From contig NZ_JAKSXV010000098.1 of NCBI RefSeq assembly GCF_022829345.1, positions 186,001 through 250,000 of the forward strand: a DNA stretch of 64,000 bases, given 5' to 3'. Position 1 is the first letter of the stretch. Every line of letters begins with the position of its first letter. This DNA comes from Methylobacterium sp. J-090 (GTDB lineage Bacteria; Pseudomonadota; Alphaproteobacteria; Rhizobiales; Beijerinckiaceae). A program made the translations under genes and the position numbers. Shown here in pieces: positions 1-7,438 of this stretch. Under the pieces are notes generated by a model. That model was not told the DNA's origin, did not search any database, and saw only the letters and a program-made list of their open reading frames with translations.

Positions 1-85
1 CGCGCAAGGGGCCGCCCCGGCCGATCCCGTCAGATGCTGGCACGCACAGTTCCTTCGTTGGCGATGGGATGGGATCGACGCGCGC

Positions 86-1426
86 TCAAGCCGCGACCGC
101 CGCGTCGGCGACGGCCTCGCCGAACAGGCTGTTGGAGCCGGCCCGGACGATCCGCACGGGCACCAGGGTGCCGATGGTGGATGTGGGCGCGTCGAACTGG
201 ACGGGAAGGAGGTGAGGCGTCTTGCCCGCGACCTGACCGGGATGGCGCCCGGCCTTCTCCACCAGCACCTCCACGACCGACCCGACATAGGAGGCGTTGA
301 AGGCGTGGCGCTGCGCGTCCAGCAGGGTCTGGAGGGCGTGCAACCGGCGGGTCTTCACGTCCTCCGGTACCGCATCGGCCCAATCCGCCGCTGGGGTCCC
401 GGGACGGGCGCTGTACTTGAAGGAGTAGGCGCTGGCGAACCCGATGTCTTCGACGAGCCGCATCGTCTCGTCGAACTCGGCTTCGGTCTCACCGGGGAAG
501 CCGACGATGAAGTCCGACGACAGGGCGATGTCGGGCCGCACGGCGCGGACCTCGGCGATGCGTTCGCGGTAGGTATCCGCCGTGTGCTTGCGGTTCATCG
601 CCTTCAGGACCCGGTCCGAGCCCGACTGCACCGGCAGGTGCAGGAACGGCATCAGGGACGGCAGGCTGCGATGCGCCGCGACGAGGTCGGGCGTCATGTC
701 GTTGGGGTGGCTGGTGGTGTAGCGCAGGCGCAGGAGGCCGGGCAGGGCCGCGATCTCGCGCATGAGGTCCGTGAGGGTGGCGCCGCCGCCGTCGAGGCCG
801 ACGCCGTGATAGGCGTTGACGTTCTGGCCGATGAGGGTGATCTCGCGGGCGCCGCCCTGGAGCAGCCGTTCCGCCTCGGCCCGGATCGCCGCCACGGAGC
901 GCGAGACCTCGGCGCCGCGGGTGTAGGGCACCACGCAAAAGGCGCAGAACTTGTCGCAGCCCTCCTGCACCGTGAGGAAAGCGGTGACCCCGAGGGTGCG
1001 CCGCGCCGGCAGGTGGTCGAACTTGTCCTCGATGGGGAATTCCGTGTCGACGACGCGCTTCGTGCGCGAGCGGGCGAGGAGGTCCGGCAGGCGATGATAG
1101 TTCTGCGGGCCGACGACCACGTCGACGCTCGGCGCCCGGGACAGGATCTCGGCGCCCTCGGCCTGGGCGACGCAGCCGGCGACCACGATGCGGGTGTCGT
1201 GACCGGCCGCCGCGCGCTCGTTCTTGAGGACCCGCAGGCGCCCGAGTTCGGAATAGACCTTGTCGGCGGCCTTCTCGCGGATGTGGCAGGTGTTGAGGAT
1301 GACGACATCCGCCTCCTCCACCGTCTCCGTCGCGGTGTAGCCTTCGGCGCCGAGCACGTCCGCCATCCGGGTGGCGTCGTAGGCGTTCATCTGGCAGCCG
1401 TAGGATTTGACGAAGGCTTTCTTCAA
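86..1426 (-). CDS. miaB: tRNA-2-methylthio-N6-dimethylallyladenosine synthase MiaB
   Basis: Radical-SAM methylthiotransferase that adds the 2-methylthio group to i6A37 of tRNAs reading UNN codons. The 446-residue protein has the full family plan. An N-terminal UPF0004 domain carries three cluster cysteines (GCQMN near residue 10, NTC near 46, AGC near 84). The radical-SAM CxxxCxxC motif is CDKFCAFC near residue 158. A TRAM-like C-terminal RNA-binding region follows. The ATG start gives the conserved beginning MKKAFVKSYGCQMNAYD. It lies last in a minus-strand run tsaB-rimI-plsC-miaB, 83 bases after plsC, so it is probably co-transcribed with other tRNA-modification genes. Length is normal for the family. 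Confidence 0.97.
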   Translation of the reverse strand: MKKAFVKSYGCQMNAYDATRMADVLGAEGYTATETVEEADVVILNTCHIREKAADKVYSELGRLRVLKNERAAAGHDTRIVVAGCVAQAEGAEILSRAPSVDVVVGPQNYHRLPDLLARSRTKRVVDTEFPIEDKFDHLPARRTLGVTAFLTVQEGCDKFCAFCVVPYTRGAEVSRSVAAIRAEAERLLQGGAREITLIGQNVNAYHGVGLDGGGATLTDLMREIAALPGLLRLRYTTSHPNDMTPDLVAAHRSLPSLMPFLHLPVQSGSDRVLKAMNRKHTADTYRERIAEVRAVRPDIALSSDFIVGFPGETEAEFDETMRLVEDIGFASAYSFKYSARPGTPAADWADAVPEDVKTRRLHALQTLLDAQRHAFNASYVGSVVEVLVEKAGRHPGQVAGKTPHLLPVQFDAPTSTIGTLVPVRIVRAGSNSLFGEAVADAAVAA

Positions 1427-1509
1427 CAGTCCGGTCCCGACGCGAGTTTGGTCCAGCCCTTAGCACGGTTCGCGGAATGCGTCGCGATCCCCGGCCGGGG
1501 GCGATTGCC

Positions 1510-2391
1510 TCAGAGGGCGGGCACGCCGGAGGCCGTCTCGTCGGGCGCCGTGTCGGACAGGCGACGCGTGCCCCTCCAGACCGCGCCTGTCGGCGGACGG
1601 CCCGTGACCGCGCGCTGAAGGGCCTCGCGGACGGAGGCTTCGGCGAGGGCCGTCGCGCGCTTGCGGTCGGTGCCGGCCTCGAAGGCGATGGGGGCGCCCC
1701 AGACCACGTGCACATCGATGGGACCGTTCTCGAAGAACTCGGACAGGTGCGGCGCGAGCTCCATGTCGCCGTACCAGGCGATGCCCGGCCGCTCGGCCCG
1801 CACCAGGGGCAGGCCGTTGCGACGTGGATAGGTGATGGCCAGCGGCTGGAGCCGGATGCGGTCGGGGCCGCCGGTGGTTCCGTCGATGGCGGCGCGGGCC
1901 GCTCCGACGAGGGACGAGCGGAACGGCAGCAGGCGGGTGCCGTCCCCCGTGGTGCCCTCGGCGAACAGCACGATGAGGTCCCCTCCGGCGAGGCGATCGG
2001 CGACGGTGGCGTTGACGTCCGCGGTGGCTGCCCGGCGGGCCCGGTCGATGAACACCGTGCGCTGCAGCCGCGCCAGGGTGCCGACGACCGGCCAGCTCGC
2101 GATCTCGGATTTGGCCACGAAGGACAGGGGGCGCAGGGACCCCAGCACGAGAATGTCGAGCCAGGAGATGTGGTTGGCGAGGACCAAGGCCGGCTCGCCC
2201 GGTGCCGGCGGGGTGCCGCTCTGGGTCACGCGCACGCCGAACAGGCGCAGGAAGGTCCGGTGGAACCGCGTCGGCAGGTCGCCCGCCAGGCGCCCGCGCC
2301 CGTAGCGCCGGCTGAGCAGATGGGGCCCGACCATCAGCCCGAAGGCGAGGGCGCAGAGCGCGAGGCGCAGGATCGTACCGATGCGGGTCAT
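1510..2391 (-). CDS. plsC: 1-acyl-sn-glycerol-3-phosphate acyltransferase (PlsC family)
   Basis: Membrane-associated acyltransferase expected to turn lysophosphatidate into phosphatidate in phospholipid synthesis. The 293-residue protein starts with a hydrophobic segment (residues about 6-25). It carries the catalytic HX4D box as NHISWLD near residue 92 and the glycerol-phosphate-binding FAEGTT box near residue 163. The ATG lies 16 bases after the rimI stop, so the gene sits inside the tsaB-rimI-plsC-miaB run. The motifs define the family; the exact acyl donor (acyl-ACP or acyl-CoA) cannot be read from sequence, and an ornithine-lipid O-acyltransferase (OlsA-like) role is a possible alternative. 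Confidence 0.88.
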   Translation of the reverse strand: MTRIGTILRLALCALAFGLMVGPHLLSRRYGRGRLAGDLPTRFHRTFLRLFGVRVTQSGTPPAPGEPALVLANHISWLDILVLGSLRPLSFVAKSEIASWPVVGTLARLQRTVFIDRARRAATADVNATVADRLAGGDLIVLFAEGTTGDGTRLLPFRSSLVGAARAAIDGTTGGPDRIRLQPLAITYPRRNGLPLVRAERPGIAWYGDMELAPHLSEFFENGPIDVHVVWGAPIAFEAGTDRKRATALAEASVREALQRAVTGRPPTGAVWRGTRRLSDTAPDETASGVPAL

Positions 2392-2407
2392 CGGGCCGCC
2401 GGGCGCC

Positions 2408-2929
2408 TCACGCCAGCTCGGCCGTCATGGTGAGGGCGGTGGCGCGGCCGCCATCGGCGCGGGCGTAGTAACCCGTGCGTTCGCCGACCTGCCGGAACCC
2501 GTGGCGGGCATAGAGCTTGAGGGCCGGCGCGTTGCCCTCGTCAACCTCGAGATGGACCCGGCGCACGCCGCTTAACGCGAGGTGGGCGAGGTGGTCGGCG
2601 ACGAGCCTGCGGCTCAGGCCGTGGCCGCGCGCGCTCGGCGCCAGCACCACGGTGAGGATCTCGGCCTCGTCCGCGGCCTTTCGCGAGAGGACGAAGCCCT
2701 GGATCGTGCCGCCCTTCCACAGGGCATGGGCCTCGGTGGAGCGCTCGCACAGCATGCGCTCGAATTCGTGGGCGTCCCACGGCCGGGCGAAGGCGGTGGC
2801 GTGGAGCCGGGCGAGGGCCCGGGCCTGACCGGAATCGCGCAAGGGCGCCACGTAGGGCGCCCCGCCCCAGGCCTCCCACCACGCGGACCACATCTCGAAG
2901 GGCCAGAACGGGGTCATCGGTCGCGTCAT
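2408..2929 (-). CDS. rimI: Ribosomal-protein-alanine N-acetyltransferase RimI
   Basis: GNAT-fold acetyltransferase of 173 residues; the family acetylates the N-terminal alanine of ribosomal protein S18. The C-terminal half shows the acetyl-CoA-binding pattern (ARGHGLSRRLV near residue 99) and the typical RimI ending with NAPALKLYARHGF followed by a Tyr-Tyr pair. The first ATG overlaps the tsaB stop by four bases (ATGA), which argues for translational coupling; a second in-frame ATG four codons later is also possible. The position directly after tsaB is the standard tsaB-rimI pairing seen in many bacteria. A tryptophan-rich N-terminus (residues 9-21) is slightly unusual. Confidence 0.92.
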   Translation of the reverse strand: MTRPMTPFWPFEMWSAWWEAWGGAPYVAPLRDSGQARALARLHATAFARPWDAHEFERMLCERSTEAHALWKGGTIQGFVLSRKAADEAEILTVVLAPSARGHGLSRRLVADHLAHLALSGVRRVHLEVDEGNAPALKLYARHGFRQVGERTGYYARADGGRATALTMTAELA

Positions 2930-3609
2930 CGGCGGGCGAGCCTCGCGTGATCCTGGGGCTGCGCGTCGGGGCCGCGCAGGTAGAGCGGGCGGGCGAGGGC
3001 CTGGGCCGGGTCGGCCAGCATGCCGAGGGAGGCGATCCAGGCGATGTCGGCGGGCCCCGTCCCGGCGAGCTGCACGTCGAGGCCGCGCGCTTTCAGGAGG
3101 GCGGCCAGCGCCGGCGCGCCGGAGCCTACGAGGGTCACGGTGCCGTCGAGCATGGCGGCGGCTTCCTCCAGGGGAAGCAGGCTCGGGGGGACGACGATGC
3201 CGTCGGCCATGCTCATGGCCTGGAGGTAGACCGCACCGTGGCGGGCATCGATGGCGGCGACGATGAGGCCGTCGCCGTTGAGGGCCAGAAGGGGGGCGAG
3301 CAGGGCCGACAGGGTGGTGACGCCGACGACGGGGATGCCGACGGCGAGTCCGATGGCGCGGGCCGCCGAGAGGCCGACGCGCAGGCCGGTGTAGCTGCCG
3401 GGGCCGACGGTGACGGCGACGCGGTCGAGGGCCTCGAAGCCGCCTTCCACGCGCGACACCACGCGCTCGACCATGGGCAGCAGGGCCTCGGCATGGCCGC
3501 GCCCGAGGATCATCGACTCGTGGGCGAGGAGATCGTCGGACGCATCCGTCGCGATGCAGACGGAGCAGGCGTCGAGCGCCGTGTCGATGGCCAGGATACG
3601 CAACGTCAC
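2926..3609 (-). CDS. tsaB: tRNA threonylcarbamoyladenosine biosynthesis protein TsaB
   Basis: Non-catalytic partner of TsaD in forming t6A37 on ANN-decoding tRNAs. The 227-residue protein begins LRILAIDTALDACSV, the ASKHA-fold opening typical of TsaB, and has the signature VGPGSYTGLRVGL near residue 68. The start is GTG, followed closely by an in-frame TTG that would cost two residues. Its stop overlaps rimI by four bases. TsaB lacks the metal-binding histidines of TsaD, as expected. No tsaD, tsaE or tsaC occurs in the window, so the rest of the complex is encoded elsewhere. Confidence 0.95.
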   Translation of the reverse strand: MTLRILAIDTALDACSVCIATDASDDLLAHESMILGRGHAEALLPMVERVVSRVEGGFEALDRVAVTVGPGSYTGLRVGLSAARAIGLAVGIPVVGVTTLSALLAPLLALNGDGLIVAAIDARHGAVYLQAMSMADGIVVPPSLLPLEEAAAMLDGTVTLVGSGAPALAALLKARGLDVQLAGTGPADIAWIASLGMLADPAQALARPLYLRGPDAQPQDHARLARR

Positions 3610-3694
3610 TCCCGATGTGCCCCGGCCCGCATGAGCCGATCACGCTCCCGCCGGGGCCTTGAATGCGAGCCCGCCGGGACCTGGATGGTAGGAC

Positions 3695-3727
3695 AAAAAC
3701 GGCCGCCCCGTGAGTGCGGAGCGGCCG
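3695..3727 (-). terminator. Rho-independent terminator of the NifU-like gene
   Basis: Read on the minus strand, a 10-bp stem with one G-U pair (3718-3727 with 3700-3709) encloses an 8-base loop and is followed at once by a run of five T residues (3695-3699). It lies 63 bases past the stop of the NifU-like gene and before tsaB, so it should separate the two transcription units. Confidence 0.8.
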
Positions 3728-3790
3728 GATCGGAGAGATTCGCGGTGCAGTGTTGCCGCTTTGCGCCGAAAGGCGGCGCGCCTCAGGCCC

Positions 3791-4357
3791 TCAAATGGCT
3801 TGGACTTCGCGGATCTCCGGCAGGAAGTGGCGGAACAGGTTCTGGACGCCGTTGCGCAGGGTCGCGGTGGAGGAGGGGCAGCCCGAGCAGGCGCCCTTCA
3901 TCTCGAGGTAGACCACGCCTTCCTTGTAACCCCGGAAGGTGATGTCGCCGCCGTCGCCGGCCACCGCCGGGCGCACGCGGGTCTCGAGCAGGTCCTTGAT
4001 GGTGACGACCGTGTCGGCGTCGGCCGGATCGAAGAATTCTTCCGCGTCGTCGTCCGCGGAACTGGTGCCCTCGGCCAGGACCGGAGCGCCGGACTGGAAA
4101 TGCTCCATGATCGCGCCGAGGATGGCGGGCTTCACCTGCGGCCACAGGTTCTCGTCCTCGGCCTTGGTGACGGAGATGAAGTCGTGGCCGAAATAGACCC
4201 CGGCGACGCCCGGCACGTCGAACAGGCGCTGGGCCAGGGGCGAGCGAGTGGCGGCCTCGGCGTCGCGCGCCTCGAAGGTGCCGGTGTCCAGCACCACGCG
4301 GCCGGGCAGGAACTTCAGGGTGGCGGGATTCGGGGTGGCTTCGGTCTGGATGAACAT
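3791..4357 (-). CDS. NifU/Nfu-family Fe-S cluster carrier protein
   Basis: Probable scaffold or carrier delivering Fe-S clusters to apoproteins. The 188-residue protein has an N-terminal Nfu_N domain beginning MFIQTEATPNP and a C-terminal NifU domain with the cluster-ligating CSGC pair (KGACSGCPSS near residue 150). An upstream in-frame ATG would add 21 residues without family similarity, so the ATG at 4357 was chosen. In alphaproteobacteria this gene commonly sits next to tsaB and rimI, as here. It has its own terminator. Fe-S demand nearby includes MiaB, but the pairing is inference from position only. Confidence 0.93.
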   Translation of the reverse strand: MFIQTEATPNPATLKFLPGRVVLDTGTFEARDAEAATRSPLAQRLFDVPGVAGVYFGHDFISVTKAEDENLWPQVKPAILGAIMEHFQSGAPVLAEGTSSADDDAEEFFDPADADTVVTIKDLLETRVRPAVAGDGGDITFRGYKEGVVYLEMKGACSGCPSSTATLRNGVQNLFRHFLPEIREVQAI

Positions 4358-4663
4358 GGGTGCGAGGATCCTCGTCCGCTGCGCCGGTTCAAGGCCGGCC
4401 GGGAATGATGCCGGATACATCCAGCATGGATATCCATGTGGACCCCGTGGATGATTTTCTCAACTCCCGGGGGGATCGCAGCGGCGTGTTGCCAAAGGAA
4501 GTTCGCGAATCTCCGAGAGCGAGATTCACGAAAAAAGCTACGCTGCGTAGACAAAAATACACGCCTCGTGTATGGCCCGCCTCAACTCAAAACAGGATGC
4601 CGAAATCCTGACGCCCACGATCCCATCCGGGGATTCCGGGCGCGCACCGGCAGGACGTGACCG
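4358..4663. promoter_or_regulatory. 306-bp divergent intergenic region with four inverted repeats
   Basis: No gene seen between the NifU-like gene (minus) and rplS (plus). It holds a 14-bp perfect palindrome (4425-4438, catggatatccatg) and, on the rplS side, three successive inverted repeats with 3-7-base centres: 4507-4513 with 4521-4527, 4538-4542 with 4546-4550, and 4557-4563 with 4567-4573. A-rich runs separate the last three. They may be RNA hairpins in the rplS leader or protein-binding sites. Confidence 0.5.
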
Positions 4664-5119
4664 ATGAACATCATCCAGCAGCTCGAGCAGGAGCAGATCG
4701 CTTCGCTCAACAAGACCATTCCCGACTTTCAGCCCGGCGACACGGTCATCGTGAACGTCAAGGTGAAGGAAGGCGAGCGCACCCGCGTGCAGGCCTACGA
4801 GGGCGTGTGCATCGCCCGCTCCGGCGGCAGCCTCAACGAGAGCTTCACCGTCCGCAAGATCTCCTACGGTGAAGGCGTCGAGCGCGTGTTCCCGCTCTAC
4901 TCGCCCCTCATCGAATCCATCACCGTCGTGCGTCGCGGCAAGGTGCGTCGCGCCAAGCTGTACTACCTGCGCGACCGTCGCGGGAAGTCCGCCCGCATCG
5001 TCGAGCGCGCCGACCGCCCCGCCGAGAAGGCCGCCAAGGCCGACGCCTCGAAGGCGAACAAGGACGCCCGCAAGGCCGAGAAGGCCGCCAAGTCCGCCGC
5101 GAAGACCGCCGCCGAGTAA
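4664..5119 (+). CDS. rplS: 50S ribosomal protein L19
   Basis: Ribosomal protein at the interface of the two subunits. The first 110 or so residues are canonical L19 (MNIIQQLEQEQIAS, PDFQPGDTVIVNVKVKEG, RVQAYEGVCIARSGG, RRAKLYYLRDRRGKSARI). The protein is 151 residues, longer than the usual 115-130, because of a lysine- and alanine-rich tail from about residue 118. Such tails are common in alphaproteobacterial L19. In many bacteria rplS follows rpsP-rimM-trmD; here it stands alone behind a 306-bp leader and before a strong terminator, suggesting a separate transcription unit. Confidence 0.98.
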   Translation: MNIIQQLEQEQIASLNKTIPDFQPGDTVIVNVKVKEGERTRVQAYEGVCIARSGGSLNESFTVRKISYGEGVERVFPLYSPLIESITVVRRGKVRRAKLYYLRDRRGKSARIVERADRPAEKAAKADASKANKDARKAEKAAKSAAKTAAE

Positions 5120-5144
5120 GTCTTTCGGATTTGGACGAATGCAG

Positions 5145-5171
5145 AAGGCCGGGCGATTGCCCGGCCTTTTT
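5145..5171 (+). terminator. Rho-independent terminator after rplS
   Basis: A perfect 10-bp stem (aaggccgggc, 5145-5154, with gcccggcctt, 5159-5168), a GATT loop and a five-T run, 25 bases after the rplS stop. It can also serve the converging transglycosylase gene, because the stem starts with AA on the other side. Confidence 0.92.
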
Positions 5172-5227
5172 CGTTTCCCATCGTCAGGCAGTGGGTGGGA
5201 TGAGACGAGCAGATCTCCGCTCCCTGC

Positions 5228-6418
5228 TCATCCCCGCCGCAGGGCCTCCAGCACCTTCGCGCCCGGACGGCCGGTCTGCGGCATGCCGAGGCTGCGCTCG
5301 ATCTCCTTGATGGCGTCGCGGGTCTTGGAGCCGACCTTGCCGTCGGGTTCGCCGACGTCGTAGCCACGGGCCGCCAGCCGGGTTTGGAGGTCGCGGCGCT
5401 CAGCCCGCGACAGGGGCGGATCGTCGGTGGGCCACTCGGCCTGGATGCCGGGGCGCCCCCGCAGGCGGTCGGACAGGACCGCGATGGCGAGGCCGTAGGA
5501 TTCGGCGGCGTTGTAGGAGTAGAGCGCGTCGAAGTTCTTGGTGACGGCGAAGGCGGGGCCGTTCACCCCGGCGGGGATCAGGATGCCGATGGGCGCGTCG
5601 CCCGTGAGGGGACGGCCGTCGATGCGGGTCACGCCCAGGGACGCCCAGTGCGACACGGCGTGCCGGTTCTTGCGGCCGGCGGCACCGGCGTTGAAGCTGC
5701 GCGGCAGGCGGACCTCGTAGCCCCAGGGCTGACCGTTCTGCCACTTCGCCACGCGCAGAAAGTTCGCCGTGGAGGCGACGGCATCGGGAACCGAATCGAC
5801 GAGGTCGCGGCGGCCGTCGCCGTCGCCGTCGACGGCGAGGCGCTGGTAGGTGGTGGGCATGAACTGGGTCTGGCCGAAGGCGCCGGCCCAGGAGCCGTTG
5901 AGGCGCGAGGGATCGATGTCGCCGCGCTCGATGATCTTGAACGTCGCCATCAGTTCGCCCTTGAAGAACTCCTTCCGGCGGTGGTTGGCGCAGATAAGCG
6001 TGGCGAAGGACTGGACGAGCGGCATCTTGCCGAGGTTCTTGCCGAAGTTCGATTCGACGCCCCATACCGCCGCGATGGTGTAGCGGTCGACGCTGTAGCG
6101 GCTCTCCGCGTTGGCGAGCGCCTGGCCGTGCTGCTTCATCGCCGCCTTGCCGTCGTCGACGCGCTCCTCGTCGACCAGGGCCGCCATATAGTCCCAGATC
6201 GGCGTCTTGAACTCGGGCTGGGCGCTGGCGAGTTCGAGGACCTTGGGATCGTGGGCGATGCCGTTCGTCGCGGCGCGAAACGCCTGGGCCGAGATGCCCT
6301 GCGCCGCGGCCTGCGCCTGGAGACCGGCGAGGCAATCCGGGAAGTCGGCGCGGGCCTCCGGCGCGGCGGCGGTGCCGGCGAGGCAGAGGAGGGCGGTGAG
6401 CGTCGCGCGCGGCGTCAT
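5228..6418 (-). CDS. MltB-type lytic murein transglycosylase
   Basis: Periplasmic enzyme that cleaves the MurNAc-GlcNAc bond of peptidoglycan with 1,6-anhydro formation. The 396-residue protein has a signal peptide ending near residue 24 (EARA-DF). An MltB/SLT_2 catalytic domain follows, with the catalytic glutamate in AAVWGVESNFGKNLG near residue 121 and the GAFGQTQFMPTTY motif near 192. A C-terminal peptidoglycan-binding domain is seen from about residue 335 (RRDLQTRLAARGYDVGEPDG). The ATG start gives a clean signal peptide. It converges on rplS and follows leuD on the same strand after 80 bases, so it could be read from its own promoter or from leuD. Confidence 0.93.
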   Translation of the reverse strand: MTPRATLTALLCLAGTAAAPEARADFPDCLAGLQAQAAAQGISAQAFRAATNGIAHDPKVLELASAQPEFKTPIWDYMAALVDEERVDDGKAAMKQHGQALANAESRYSVDRYTIAAVWGVESNFGKNLGKMPLVQSFATLICANHRRKEFFKGELMATFKIIERGDIDPSRLNGSWAGAFGQTQFMPTTYQRLAVDGDGDGRRDLVDSVPDAVASTANFLRVAKWQNGQPWGYEVRLPRSFNAGAAGRKNRHAVSHWASLGVTRIDGRPLTGDAPIGILIPAGVNGPAFAVTKNFDALYSYNAAESYGLAIAVLSDRLRGRPGIQAEWPTDDPPLSRAERRDLQTRLAARGYDVGEPDGKVGSKTRDAIKEIERSLGMPQTGRPGAKVLEALRRG

Positions 6419-6498
6419 GGGGCGGTCTCCGGAGCGGGTGCGGGTCTACCCACCCTTAAGGCGTGCCCATGGTAAACGAACCATGAGCATGCGCGATC

Positions 6499-7101
6499 TC
6501 ACGCCCAGCCGCGCGCGGCGATCTTGTCCTCGTAGGCGTCGATGGCCGGGGCCCGCTTCAGGGTCAGGCCGATCTCGTCGAGGCCGTTGAGCAGGCTCTC
6601 CTTACGGCCCGGATCGATGTCGAAATGCAGGGTGCCGCCGTCCGGCCCCTTGATGGTCTGGGCCATGAGGTCCACCGACAGGGTGGCGTTGGCGCCGCGC
6701 TCGGCATCCTCGAACAGCTTCTCGAGATCCTCGGCCGAGACCGTGATCGCCAGGATGCCGTTCTTGGCGCAGTTGTTGAAGAAGATGTCGGCAAAGCTCG
6801 TGGAGATCACGCAGCGGATACCGAAATCGGTCAGCGCCCAGGGCGCGTGCTCACGCGACGAGCCGCAGCCGAAATTGTCGCCGACCACGAGGATCTTCGT
6901 GTTGCGATAGGCCGGCTTGTTGAGGACGAAGTCGGGGTTCTCCGAACCATCGTCGCGGTAGCGCATCTCCGAGAACAGGCCCTTGCCGAGCCCCGTGCGC
7001 TTGATGGTCTTGAGGTACTGCTTCGGGATGATCCGGTCGGTGTCGACGTTGATGATCCGCATGGGCGCCGCGACGCCCTCCAGGGTGGTGAACTTTTCCA
7101 T
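6499..7101 (-). CDS. leuD: 3-isopropylmalate dehydratase small subunit
   Basis: Small subunit of isopropylmalate isomerase in leucine synthesis; it pairs with the Fe-S subunit LeuC, which is not in this window. The 200-residue protein has the LeuD-type swivelling domain: N-terminal TLEGVAAPMRIINVDTDRIIP and the substrate-loop motif GDNFGCGSSREHAPWAL near residue 75. Length and both motifs are normal. The ATG start is supported by the conserved MEKFTTLEG beginning. It is divergent from the small basic protein at 7244. Confidence 0.97.
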   Translation of the reverse strand: MEKFTTLEGVAAPMRIINVDTDRIIPKQYLKTIKRTGLGKGLFSEMRYRDDGSENPDFVLNKPAYRNTKILVVGDNFGCGSSREHAPWALTDFGIRCVISTSFADIFFNNCAKNGILAITVSAEDLEKLFEDAERGANATLSVDLMAQTIKGPDGGTLHFDIDPGRKESLLNGLDEIGLTLKRAPAIDAYEDKIAARGWA

Positions 7102-7243
7102 GGTCTTTCGTCCGATCCGGGGGGCTTGCTGGACCGTTCTCTACCAGCGCAAGGGTCCGACCGGAACCATCCGTCCCTGACGTCTCGCGAACGTCGTCGG
7201 GCTGGCCTATGCTGAGGCGACGCGACCCATCCGGAACCAGCCG

Positions 7244-7411
7244 ATGACCGAGACCGCCAACCAGTTCAAGAAGGCGCCCAAGCGCAAGAAGGAGAAGACC
7301 CGCTCCGTCTCCGTCTCGCCCGAGATGCGGCAGGCCTATGCGGACCTCATCAAGCAGAAAGAGGAACGCGAGGATTACGCCAAGCACCTGCCCTCCGAGA
7401 AGGGCAGGTGA
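7244..7411 (+). CDS. Small basic protein of unknown function (55 aa)
   Basis: A 55-residue reading frame between leuD (divergent) and ccr (convergent). The product starts MTETANQFKKAPKRKKEKTR, is very rich in lysine, arginine and glutamate, and has no signal peptide or membrane segment. Residues 24-46 (VSPEMRQAYADLIKQKEERE) look helical. Codon third positions are almost all G or C like the neighbouring genes, which supports real coding. The sequence suggests a nucleic-acid-binding or ribosome-associated peptide, but that is only a guess from charge. I do not recognise a named family. Confidence 0.65.
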   Translation: MTETANQFKKAPKRKKEKTRSVSVSPEMRQAYADLIKQKEEREDYAKHLPSEKGR

Positions 7412-7438
7412 CTTTTGCGCCGATAAGGCCCGTTTCGA

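Noticed and set aside
1..85. Start of a phoH-like gene downstream of miaB
   Set aside because: phoH often follows miaB in this group, but these 85 bases show no matching frame or start codon, so nothing is annotated.
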